From positions 1-5,783 of the forward strand of contig JAYWHK010000332.1 in assembly GCA_043777755.1 (NCBI GenBank): a stretch of 5,783 nt of DNA, written 5' to 3'. Positions 1-5,783 of this stretch are shown here, piece by piece. The notes beneath the pieces are model-generated. The model ran no database searches. It was not told the origin of the DNA and worked only from the letters and a program-made list of their open reading frames with translations. The DNA comes from CANHEE01 sp043777755 (GTDB lineage Bacteria; Bacteroidota; Bacteroidia; Chitinophagales; Saprospiraceae). The translations under genes were made by a program, and so were the position numbers. Each line of letters begins with the position of its first letter. Positions within the stretch are counted from its first letter, which is position 1.

Positions 1-2
1 CG

Positions 3-104
3 AAAATCTTTGTAATCGAAAAATCAGCTCTTTCAGAAATATTTTTAAATAAAAAGATAAGCGTAGCGGAAACTTTTTTTGTACCGTTTTACATGCCAGT
101 TTAG
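3..104 (+). pseudogene. Upstream piece of a frameshifted gene of unknown function, cut by the window edge
   Basis: This frame is open from the first bases of the window to a TAG at 102-104. It reads as ordinary AT-rich coding sequence (begins KIFVIEKSALSEIF, ends FFVPFYMPV) and has no start codon inside the window, so it looks like the continuation of a gene that begins to the left. It overlaps the next frame (open from 53 to 601), and that frame continues with LDPNRILTEIMGAPL, which reads like a natural continuation of the FYMP segment. I infer that the two pieces are one gene broken by a one-base shift. The shift lies either near 97-101 or at the seven-T run at 74-80. The alternative is that this is a genuine end of one gene followed by a separate gene. 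No family recognised. Confidence 0.45.
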
Positions 105-118
105 ACCCTAATCGTATT

Positions 119-601
119 TTGACCGAAATCATGGGCGCACCTTTGCGAGATTATGAAACGCAGCAAGAGTTGAATCTTTTGAGTGAATTGATATATCAAG
201 CACAAGCTGCACCAAACGGAAATATAGAAACGAGTGAATATCGCCGTCAATTTTGTGGACATTATAAAGATCAAGCCTCTAAAAATAATATTTATAACCC
301 AGCTTTATTTTTAAATCCTACAGAACTCGAAGATATAGAAGATTACTTTTATTATGATGCGGAAAAAGGAAAAATCTCAAATCATCCAGAAAAATCAACA
401 ACTTCAAGAGAGTCAGCCGATTACATGATTTCAATTCTTAATTTGGATAACGAAGGTTTACAAAAAATGAGAGCCATAGAATATAGCAATTGGTTGAGAG
501 ATTACATCACATACGGCGAAGAATGGATAATCGAACAATTAGATGAAAATTTAGACGAACTCCCACCATTTTACAGTATGCTCAAAAGCAAGTTCCTTTA
601 A
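119..601 (+). CDS. Hypothetical protein, probably the C-terminal part of a frameshifted gene
   Basis: The frame gives 160 codons from a TTG at 119, or 156 from the first ATG at 131, and ends in TAA at 599-601. Neither start has a convincing ribosome binding site. The frame is already open from 53, and the residues before the TTG (SLDPNRI) look like protein, so the true N-terminus probably lies in the shifted frame to the left. The product is acidic, soluble-looking and helix-rich. It has no signal peptide, membrane segment or recognisable catalytic motif. Notable stretches are an Asp/Glu/Tyr-rich patch around residues 68-82 (TELEDIEDYFYYDAE) and an acidic C-terminal region (EEWIIEQLDENLDELPPF). 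I do not recognise the family and assign no function. It converges on the M60 peptidase gene, with a hairpin terminator between them. I am confident that the frame is coding and unsure of the start and of whether it is intact. Confidence 0.6.
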   Translation: MTEIMGAPLRDYETQQELNLLSELIYQAQAAPNGNIETSEYRRQFCGHYKDQASKNNIYNPALFLNPTELEDIEDYFYYDAEKGKISNHPEKSTTSRESADYMISILNLDNEGLQKMRAIEYSNWLRDYITYGEEWIIEQLDENLDELPPFYSMLKSKFL

Positions 602-611
602 AACGGCAAAA

Positions 612-674
612 TTAACCCAACTCCTTCCCAATCCTAAGCACATCGTCCACCAACGTGGTAAAGTAGGGCTTACA
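612..674 (-). pseudogene. Relic of the C-terminus of a PLP-dependent decarboxylase gene
   Basis: Read on the minus strand, 674 to 612 encodes 20 residues ending TLVDDVLRIGKELG and a TAA stop (612-614), preceded directly by an in-frame TGA at 675-677. The intact decarboxylase further right ends ALVEDVLKIGKELG. At the DNA level, 612-655 matches 3547-3590 at about 39 of 44 bases in the same orientation, and most codons are identical or synonymous. The similarity fades beyond that, at the residues equivalent to KTDYEA. I infer a remnant of a second decarboxylase copy, or of a duplication of the 3' end, with the rest lost. It is too short to be functional. The match is too long and too codon-aligned to be chance, but direction and mechanism cannot be read from it. 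Confidence 0.75.
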
Positions 675-677
675 TCA

Positions 678-717
678 AAAAAACCTTATGAAGCATACAG
701 CTTTCACAAGGTTTTTT
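678..717. terminator. Bidirectional intrinsic terminator
   Basis: An A-run plus CCTT and TGAA-GC on the left (678-694) pairs with GCTTTCACAAGG plus a T-run on the right (700-717). The stem is about 16-17 bp with one mismatch and one bulged base, around the loop ATACA. Both ends carry A/T runs, so either strand would produce a hairpin followed by a U-tract. It starts 18 bp past the stop of the M60 peptidase gene on the minus strand, its most likely client. It also lies 76 bp past the stop of the left-hand plus-strand gene, fitting a shared terminator between convergent genes. Confidence 0.85.
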
Positions 718-734
718 ATCATTTACGTACAATT

Positions 735-3230
735 TTATTGTTTTATAATAGGAACGGTTTTGGTAAAATCTTGACCAATCATGCGGATAAAATAAGCACC
801 TGTTGGTATTTTATCCAATTGTACTGTCCGAGTAGCGCCATCAGGAACGAAGCTATTGTCTTCAAATAGCAAACGACCCATATTGTCGAGCAATTGAACT
901 GAAGTTGTAGCTACTCCTTCGCATTTTACAACTACCATATCATGTGCAGGATTGGGCGAAACACTGATTTTATATTTATTGTCTTCTTGTTCTTTGGTCG
1001 CCACGCCCGTTGGGCAACCGCTTGGATAATAGCGTGTTATGATATTTTGCATAGCTTTTTGCGCCAATGCGCCATGACTCGCATCGTATTTGGGCAACCA
1101 AATATTGTACCATCCTTCGCCATAATCGGGATCGCCACCTGAGGGAACTGAACCACCGAAAAAGGCATTGGCATGAGCAACAAATTGAGCATTGTTGAGT
1201 GGAATAATACTTTTATAATGGTTCAAACGATCACAAATAGCTTTGGAAGGTTGGAGCTTTTCTGCATCAATCAATGTTTTTAGCTGAGTTGGGTTGCTTG
1301 GTTGAACGCCCCAAAAATGAATTAATGGACGCATATCTACACCTGCAATTCTCGAAAAACGCAAAATTCTACTGTCCGTGTCAGATAAACCATCGCTCGG
1401 AATACCTGCTATGAAATCTAATTGTTCTTTTTTGTAAAAAGAATCAATAACGCCCCAACCAAAAAGTGCCGCCATTTCTACATATTTGGCATAGCCACGT
1501 TGTTGGTAACGAACTTCGTCTTTGGTAGTATTTGAAATATCCATTGGTTTTTCTGCCCTAAAATTTGGCGTAACCATCCAATTGAGTGCAGCTTGATCTC
1601 TCGTTATGTAGGGTTTATTGTCAAAAGATTCGCCTAATGCTTTATCAATATCCACTTTGTACAACCTATTATATATCGCTGCTGCCAAAAGATTGTTTGC
1701 TGCTTCGCCTTCGCCAGGAAAATTGCTAAACAACTGTGCATGACCCATTTCATGAAATTCGGTTTCCCAAAATCCAACACCTGGTTTCAACATCCAATGG
1801 TCTTTGTTACCATCTTCAACATCATAAGGCGAATAGGTGTTATTGATTTGTGGATTTCCGATGCCGTAACCACCAAACATAATGTCCACATCTATCTGCA
1901 AATATAATTCAATATTGTTTCGTACCGCAGGATAGCCCAATAGTTTGGACACTATGTCCATTCTGTCGTCCCAATCTTTCATGAGCGTGACGGGGTCAGC
2001 ATAGTTGTTTATCCAACTTTGCGGCACTTGCATCATGTATTTTTCGGATTCAAAGTCAGCCCAAGGCGCAGGATTGTTACGCTGAACAGTTGTCCAATTT
2101 TGGAGTGTGGTTTTATCAAAACTTTTAGCCGAAAAGAAAGGCGCTGGTACGACATTGCTCAATTTGATGTTCACAACACCCAAATTTGCCTTGTATGGCG
2201 TAATGATATAAATGCCGCCGCCAAAAGGATTGACAATTTCTGTTACCGTATCTTTGATGGCAAAGGTATTGGTCACTCGAAAAAAACGTCGAATTGGATT
2301 GCTTCCTGTTCTTTCAAAAGTGTGCGCACCGACCAAAATTTCATATCCTTTATTAATCATCGAAAGCGGAACTTTTACTTTTCCTGTACTACCAGGCGCA
2401 AGATAATAGCCTGTTGGTCTTCGTGCAGGTGTCGATGAGAATGCTGTTCCCGTTCCATATTGTGCTGCTAAACTTGCGTTTATTTTTGCTGTAAAAATTT
2501 GTGTTGGATTGCTTGGCGCAGCGCATATACCTGGAAAATGGTCAGCTGTTTTGAAGCGTTTATTGTTCAAAATTGCCTTGTATTTCAATATGTTTTTAGG
2601 AATATAAACATAATCCATAATGGCTTGTTGTACGATAAAAACAGCTCTTTCTAGCTCAAAACCATCATTTGCACCAAAATCATTGGGAAAACCGCCATTT
2701 GTTTTTTGATTGAGAAAAAATGCGCCTTCTTTTGTTTCGTAGGTATTTACCAAATCAAAAGCCTCCAAAACGACCACACTACTATCTGCAATAAGAAAAA
2801 TATTTTGCTGTATGGTGTCTGATATTAGATTGATTTTGGCAGGAATCAGCAGCTTTGTTCCAGTGATGTGTGCCTTGATTTTCTGAATTTGTGAGATTAA
2901 TTTAGTGGTGGATTCTTTGCCGTCGGCAAGTTTATAGTAGCCAGCTTTTCCTGTACCAAAAATCGGGTCGCCACCAAAAGTAACATTGTCAAAAGTGACC
3001 GTACCCGTCTGATTAAACAGATATTTAAACTTGTTGTCTGCGCCATAAGCGACATGACTTTTTGCAGGTAAGGTAAATTTATCATTTTCATCTGCACAAT
3101 AAGTATATCCTTCTGGACCTTGTGCAAAGATAATTTGATTGACAAAAAGCAAAATGAAACAAAAGATGAATTTGTTTTTGCTAATAAATCCAACAATGTT
3201 TGTTGGGATAAAAGGGTAATTTTTTTTCAT
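735..3230 (-). CDS. Secreted M60-like (enhancin/mucinase-type) zinc metallopeptidase with T9SS sorting domain
   Basis: 831 residues. Residues 1-36 form a signal peptide: Lys-rich start, hydrophobic core FIFCFILLFV, likely cleavage after IIFA before Gln37. Residues about 43-100 (core VAYGADNKFKY, FGGDPIFGTGKAGYY) resemble a short module I associate with secreted bacterial proteins; that is recollection, not a search. Residues about 245-360 look like the M60 N-terminal beta region (RPTGYYLAPG at 271-280, PFGGGIYI at 335-342). The catalytic site is HEMGH at 493-497, zinc ligands His493 and His497, base Glu494. Glu509 in E-A-A-N-N is the probable third ligand, since M60 proteins carry Glu shortly before Asn after HExxH; Glu507 is the alternative. 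Residues about 752-831 are a type A T9SS sorting domain (SVSPNPAHD, LLDNMGRLLFE, IPTGAYFIRM). Family knowledge: M60 enzymes often cleave mucin-like glycoproteins; the substrate here is unknown. The ATG at 3230 is the only Met before the signal core. No Shine-Dalgarno is visible, as is usual in this phylum. The gene seems complete. Confidence 0.93.
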   Translation of the reverse strand: MKKNYPFIPTNIVGFISKNKFIFCFILLFVNQIIFAQGPEGYTYCADENDKFTLPAKSHVAYGADNKFKYLFNQTGTVTFDNVTFGGDPIFGTGKAGYYKLADGKESTTKLISQIQKIKAHITGTKLLIPAKINLISDTIQQNIFLIADSSVVVLEAFDLVNTYETKEGAFFLNQKTNGGFPNDFGANDGFELERAVFIVQQAIMDYVYIPKNILKYKAILNNKRFKTADHFPGICAAPSNPTQIFTAKINASLAAQYGTGTAFSSTPARRPTGYYLAPGSTGKVKVPLSMINKGYEILVGAHTFERTGSNPIRRFFRVTNTFAIKDTVTEIVNPFGGGIYIITPYKANLGVVNIKLSNVVPAPFFSAKSFDKTTLQNWTTVQRNNPAPWADFESEKYMMQVPQSWINNYADPVTLMKDWDDRMDIVSKLLGYPAVRNNIELYLQIDVDIMFGGYGIGNPQINNTYSPYDVEDGNKDHWMLKPGVGFWETEFHEMGHAQLFSNFPGEGEAANNLLAAAIYNRLYKVDIDKALGESFDNKPYITRDQAALNWMVTPNFRAEKPMDISNTTKDEVRYQQRGYAKYVEMAALFGWGVIDSFYKKEQLDFIAGIPSDGLSDTDSRILRFSRIAGVDMRPLIHFWGVQPSNPTQLKTLIDAEKLQPSKAICDRLNHYKSIIPLNNAQFVAHANAFFGGSVPSGGDPDYGEGWYNIWLPKYDASHGALAQKAMQNIITRYYPSGCPTGVATKEQEDNKYKISVSPNPAHDMVVVKCEGVATTSVQLLDNMGRLLFEDNSFVPDGATRTVQLDKIPTGAYFIRMIGQDFTKTVPIIKQ

Positions 3231-3292
3231 AAAAATTTTTTGAATTTTATTTTATTGGTTTATTGAAACGAAAAAATAACTGCTACATTTTG

Positions 3293-3338
3293 AACTTACC
3301 ACCGCCTTTGCGGGATGGCGCAAAGGCGCTCATAAGTT
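3293..3338. repeat. GC-rich inverted repeat (stem-loop) in the M60 upstream region
   Basis: CGCCTTTGCG (3303-3312) and CGCAAAGGCG (3319-3328) are a perfect 10-bp inverted repeat around the loop GGATGG. A second arm pair, AACTTA (3293-3298) and TAAGTT (3333-3338), lies outside it across a 4-base internal mismatch. It stands out as a GC island in an AT-rich gap. It has no T-run directly after it on either strand, so it is not a typical terminator. It could be a 5' leader structure of the peptidase mRNA (about 63-98 bp before the ATG), an operator palindrome, or a copy of a dispersed palindromic repeat. Confidence 0.7.
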
Positions 3339-3423
3339 GCCGATGAACAGGACTTTACATTTCACTCAGATAAAATCTTCAAACAAATGTAGATAAAAAA
3401 AATGTATTAAAGGAGAAAAAGAG

Positions 3424-3477
3424 ATGCCAAATACTGGACAGCGTGGATTTTTAGAAAAATTATTTTTTAAAAGCTAA
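3424..3477 (+). CDS. Possible 17-residue small ORF (weak)
   Basis: ATG at 3424, TAA at 3475-3477, encoding MPNTGQRGFLEKLFFKS. An AGGAG at 3411-3415 lies 8 bases before the ATG, a good Shine-Dalgarno spacing. That is unusual in this window, where the other starts have none. The peptide is short, basic and has an amphipathic-looking FLEKLFF stretch. It runs opposite to both neighbouring genes and no promoter was identified. ORFs this small arise often by chance, and I know no family match. It is listed only because of the ribosome binding site. Confidence 0.18.
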   Translation: MPNTGQRGFLEKLFFKS

Positions 3478-3546
3478 ATTTCATCTTAATTATCAGTCAT
3501 TTTTGCCTTTTGAAAATAGAATAGGTATTGGCTTTGTACTTTTTTA

Positions 3547-5007
3547 TCAACCCAATTCCTTCCCAATCTTAAGCACATCTTCGACCAACGCTTCATAATC
3601 CGTTTTTCGCAAACGATGATTGACATTGGCGCAGCGAATGACGTATTTTCCATGCAAAATCGTACTGCTCGGAACGTGTAAACCTCGCTCGTGTAATTCC
3701 ATCAAAATCTCTTTGTTCAAGGCGTTTAAGGCTTCTTCATTCAAGCCTTTTTTGACAAAACGAAAACAAACGACATTGCAAGAAACTGGCGTAACCAATT
3801 CTAAATCAGGATTTTGTGAAATCAATTCGCCCAAATAAAAGCTCTGTGCGATATTTTGACGAATCAAATCTCGGAACGCTTGTGCGCCATGATGTTGCAA
3901 AGAAAGATACACTTTCAACGCCTTAAAACCTCGGGACAATTCCATGCCGTAGTTGGTCAAAGGGTCGGGTCCCGCAGCAATTCCTCGTTCATGCGACAAT
4001 AAATAACTCGGCTGACCGCCAAAAGCCGCACGATGCAAAGTAGGATTTTTGAACAAAACACAACCTACTTCATAAGGCATATACATCCATTTATGCAAGT
4101 CAAAAGCCACGCTATCGGCTTCTTCGAGTGCTTTGAGTTGAGCGTGATATTCGGGCGCAAGTTTTGCCAACGCACCAAACGCACCGTCAATATGAAACCA
4201 CATTTTTTCTCTTTTGCAGACTGTCAAAATCTCGTCCAAAGGGTCAATCGCTCCTGTATTGACTGTTCCAGCATTGCCAACGATGCAAAAAGGCAAATAT
4301 CCTGCGGCTTTGTCTTCGGCTATAAGTTGCTCTAAATGAATGATTTGCATACGAAAATCATCGCCAATATTCACTTTTCGTACATTATCGCTACCGATGC
4401 CAGTAACTTCTGCGGCTTTCATCACGCAAGCGTGTGTTTCTGACGAACAGTACATAACCATTTTTTGATTCATGCCTTGTACGCCTTCTGCTCGGATATT
4501 TCCATAAGAATTTCGAGCCACGATAATGCCCGTAATATTGGCAATCGAGCCGCCACTGACCAACATTCCAGTCGCTTCGGAAGGAAATCCCAAAAGCTCT
4601 TTGCACCAATCAATCACTTGTTTGTCCACGTACATTGCCGAATGTTCGCCAATCGTTGTGTTCGGATTCATGCCCGAAGCCAACATATCCGCCATCATCG
4701 CCAAAGGCGTTCCTGTGCCTTGCACCCAAGCCGTAAATCTCGGATGAATATTGCCTTTTGTATAAGGTAAAACATTGATTTTGAAACTATTATACACTTC
4801 ATTAAGTTCCATAGCTTCCTCTGGCAGTGGCTGACGGATGGCATCTTTGGCACTTTGTGGCATTGGAATCCAGCTTGGACGCTCTGCTACAGTTTCCAAA
4901 TAATTCATCATATCGTCCACCATCGTATGTGCCATTGAGCGCATTTCAGCCCAATCTTGTGGGTCGAGAGAGGTTTCTTTTTCGAGTATTTTATGGTAAT
5001 CTTGCAT
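3547..5007 (-). CDS. PLP-dependent group II decarboxylase, aromatic-L-amino-acid decarboxylase type
   Basis: 486 residues, close to the roughly 480 usual for aromatic-L-amino-acid decarboxylases. These cytoplasmic PLP enzymes remove CO2 from amino acids such as DOPA, tyrosine, tryptophan or 5-hydroxytryptophan to give the amine. Visible landmarks in order: EHSAMYVDKQVIDW at 121-134; the phosphate-binding SGGSIAN at 151-157; His192 in ETHACVMKAAE, expected to stack on the PLP ring; NAGTVNTGAIDP at 245-256; Asp274 in HIDGAFG, which pairs with the pyridine nitrogen; and Lys306 in DLHKWMY, the Schiff-base lysine. The flexible catalytic-loop region is about 337-355. Tyr353 there is a candidate for the catalytic tyrosine, but my alignment needs a small gap. 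Substrate cannot be assigned; bacterial relatives also act on other amino acids or as aldehyde synthases. The ATG at 5007 gives the normal N-terminus and has an A/T-rich leader without Shine-Dalgarno. A relic of its 3' end lies at 612-674. All key residues are present, so it is probably active. Confidence 0.93.
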   Translation of the reverse strand: MQDYHKILEKETSLDPQDWAEMRSMAHTMVDDMMNYLETVAERPSWIPMPQSAKDAIRQPLPEEAMELNEVYNSFKINVLPYTKGNIHPRFTAWVQGTGTPLAMMADMLASGMNPNTTIGEHSAMYVDKQVIDWCKELLGFPSEATGMLVSGGSIANITGIIVARNSYGNIRAEGVQGMNQKMVMYCSSETHACVMKAAEVTGIGSDNVRKVNIGDDFRMQIIHLEQLIAEDKAAGYLPFCIVGNAGTVNTGAIDPLDEILTVCKREKMWFHIDGAFGALAKLAPEYHAQLKALEEADSVAFDLHKWMYMPYEVGCVLFKNPTLHRAAFGGQPSYLLSHERGIAAGPDPLTNYGMELSRGFKALKVYLSLQHHGAQAFRDLIRQNIAQSFYLGELISQNPDLELVTPVSCNVVCFRFVKKGLNEEALNALNKEILMELHERGLHVPSSTILHGKYVIRCANVNHRLRKTDYEALVEDVLKIGKELG

Positions 5008-5020
5008 TTTTTATTTTTTT

Positions 5021-5200
5021 ATTGAACCACCTAAGTCACAAAGTTCATCTAAGTGATACACGCTTGTTACTTAGTGAAACAAAAAAATAAACAGCACACT
5101 AATCATATCTAATAAAACACATAAGTACTGTTTAATTTAAAAAATAAAAATGTGCTACTTATTTTTTTCGGTTCACTTAGGTCAATGTCATTAAGCTAAG
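5021..5200. repeat. Cluster of TAAGT-core repeats, direct and inverted, upstream of the decarboxylase
   Basis: Short copies of (C/A)NTAAGT occur in both orientations. Forward: CCTAAGT at 5030, TCTAAGT at 5048 and CATAAGT at 5120. Reverse: ACTTAGT at 5069, ACTTAT at 5157 and ACTTAGG at 5175. The outer ends also resemble each other inverted: ATTGAACCACCTAAGT starts at 5021, and the complement of 5188-5171 contains ATTGACCTAAGTGAAC. The stretch fills the gap between the transposase 3' end and the decarboxylase start, so it must include the decarboxylase promoter. I could not place that promoter by consensus. It may be a small non-autonomous palindromic element, an intergenic repeat family, or a set of regulator sites. 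Confidence 0.55.
5070..5180. repeat. Imperfect inverted repeat, arms of about 30 bp
   Basis: The left arm, 5070-5098, and the reverse complement of the right arm, 5151-5180, align over 30 columns with about 25 identities and one gap. Shared parts are TGAA near the outer end, a seven-A run followed by TAA, and AGCACA at the inner end. They flank a 52-bp AT-rich centre (5099-5150). The whole could fold into a long hairpin on either strand. It lies 31-173 bp outside the two adjacent coding regions, between the transposase remnant and the decarboxylase, and has no coding content. Confidence 0.65.
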
Positions 5201-5211
5201 GACTGGACAAA

Positions 5212-5783
5212 TTAGTTTCTTTTGTAGTTGTTTTGAGTAAAAAGGTTTCTTCTTTTATTGATACTTTTCTTTCGTTTGTAATGTCGATTTGGTCTAATAG
5301 GTTCGGTATATTTTAAGAATAAATCTACTAATTTCTGTACGATTATATCTGGTTCTTCGCTAATGAAAATAGTCATAATTTTTTCTTTATAAATAGCAAT
5401 TGATACACTTTTGTTAATTGAATACTCATATTTTCGATGTTTAAATTTCTCATCTACAACAACTTGTGCTTCGTTTGAAATTATGGAATATAGATTGTGA
5501 ACAAAAATTGTCGCATAAATATCTTGGTAAATAGCTGCTACTTTTTGTCCACTAAAACACGTAAGTAAAAATTTATTTTTTAACGTGTCGTAAGAAGTTT
5601 CTACTCCCCATCTTAACCCATACAATTCTTTAAAATCAGCAACTTTAAAGAGTGTTTCATCCATCAAATTGCTTACTAAAACCTACACCTCTCCCGTCGA
5701 AAGTTCTACCCGAATTAGGCGGACACAAATGCTGTCCCCTTTCTCCACTGTTTCTTTTTCAAAACACTCTTTTTTCGAGCTAA
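5212..5783 (-). pseudogene. IS4-family transposase, C-terminal part, interrupted by an amber codon
   Basis: A DDE transposase frame enters from beyond the right edge and runs in one frame to TAA at 5214-5212. It carries the IS4-family Y-(2)-R-(3)-E-(6)-K signature in YGLRWGVETSYDTLK, with the Glu as the third catalytic acid. This is followed by the usual FSG segment and a very basic C-terminus ending NYKRN. Upstream of the 151-codon open piece (TTG at 5667, ATG at 5664), the same frame continues to the window edge as ordinary transposase sequence (DSICVRLIRVELSTGEV). One TAG at 5685-5683 breaks it, where relatives typically read something like GEVEVLVTNLLDE. A single GAG-to-TAG change would explain it. 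The first two catalytic Asp residues would lie outside the window. I infer an inactivated insertion sequence whose downstream end should fall between about 5185 and 5211, but I could not define a terminal repeat or target duplication. Confidence 0.85.
5212..5783 (-). mobile_element. Partial IS4-family insertion sequence
   Basis: This is the mobile element to which the transposase remnant belongs, truncated by the right window edge. The left boundary is uncertain. The stop codon is at 5212, and the non-coding tail with the terminal inverted repeat should extend a few tens of bases to its left, roughly into ATTAAGCTAAGGACTGGACA (5190-5209). The other end is not in the window, so no terminal-repeat comparison is possible here. 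Confidence 0.6.

Larger units (their letters stand above)
3231..3546. other. 316-bp gap between decarboxylase stop and M60 peptidase start
   Basis: This gap separates two minus-strand genes and should carry the M60 promoter and leader. It contains the GC-rich hairpin at 3293-3338 and a possible 17-codon plus-strand ORF at 3424-3477, listed separately. On the minus strand, 3391-3384 reads TACATTTG, an exact match to the Bacteroidetes -7 consensus TAnnTTTG, about 155 bp before the M60 start. I do not see the partner TTTG at the expected -33 distance, so this promoter is only a candidate. I see no convincing terminator just past the decarboxylase stop. Read-through into the M60 gene is therefore possible, though the gap is long for an operon. 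Confidence 0.5.

Noticed and set aside
102..120. Stop-codon readthrough at the TAG at 102-104, since the transposase is also interrupted by TAG
   Set aside because: Reading through the first TAG reaches a TGA within a few codons, so readthrough does not restore that gene; amber recoding is not supported.
942..2438. Plus-strand reading frames of 64-139 codons within the M60 gene
   Set aside because: They lie inside a strongly supported minus-strand gene, give compositionally odd peptides (many Arg, Cys, His) and have no recognisable motif; they are shadows.
3433..3440. ACTGGACA shared with 5203-5210 near the insertion sequence end
   Set aside because: An 8-bp match is expected many times by chance in a window of this size, and the flanks do not extend it.
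3620..4770. Plus-strand frames inside the decarboxylase gene
   Set aside because: They overlap a fully convincing decarboxylase with all active-site motifs and have non-protein-like composition.
735..5007. Peptidase and decarboxylase as one functional operon
   Set aside because: They share a strand, but 316 bp with a palindrome and a possible promoter separate them, and no known pathway links them; co-transcription is possible but not supported.
5039..5046. GAACTTTG on the minus strand as a -7 promoter element for the decarboxylase
   Set aside because: It misses the TAnnTTTG consensus at the first base and has no TTTG at the right upstream distance; too weak to annotate.

Overview
The window looks like chromosomal DNA from a member of the Bacteroidota. 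It is AT-rich, it encodes a secreted protein ending in a type IX secretion (T9SS) sorting domain, a secretion route essentially restricted to that phylum, and the start codons have A/T-rich upstream sequence rather than clear Shine-Dalgarno sites. I cannot name the genus.

Layout from left to right. Positions 3-601 (+) hold the 3' part of a gene of unknown function. It is split between two frames by an apparent frameshift around position 75-104, and its main piece is a 160-codon reading frame at 119-601. Positions 612-674 (-) hold a short relic of the C-terminus of a PLP-dependent decarboxylase, closely matching the end of the intact decarboxylase 2.9 kb away. A bidirectional hairpin terminator follows at 678-717. 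Positions 735-3230 (-) encode a large secreted M60 (enhancin/mucinase-like) metallopeptidase with a signal peptide, zinc motif and T9SS tail. Its 316-bp upstream gap holds a GC-rich hairpin and a possible 17-codon ORF. Positions 3547-5007 (-) encode an intact group II aromatic-amino-acid-type decarboxylase. Its upstream region (5021-5200) is full of inverted and direct copies of a TAAGT-core motif, including a roughly 30-bp imperfect inverted repeat. Positions 5212 to the window end (-) hold the C-terminal part of an IS4-family transposase interrupted by one in-frame amber codon.

How it fits together. The M60 protease should act outside the cell or on its surface, probably on glycoproteins. 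The decarboxylase is cytoplasmic and should make an amine from an amino acid. Nothing in the sequence ties them into one pathway; they share only a strand. The striking feature is structural: the protease gene sits between two same-orientation copies of the decarboxylase 3' end, next to a decaying insertion sequence. The region therefore looks like a rearranged accessory locus. I did not see a CRISPR array, RNA gene, defence system or recognisable new multi-gene system.
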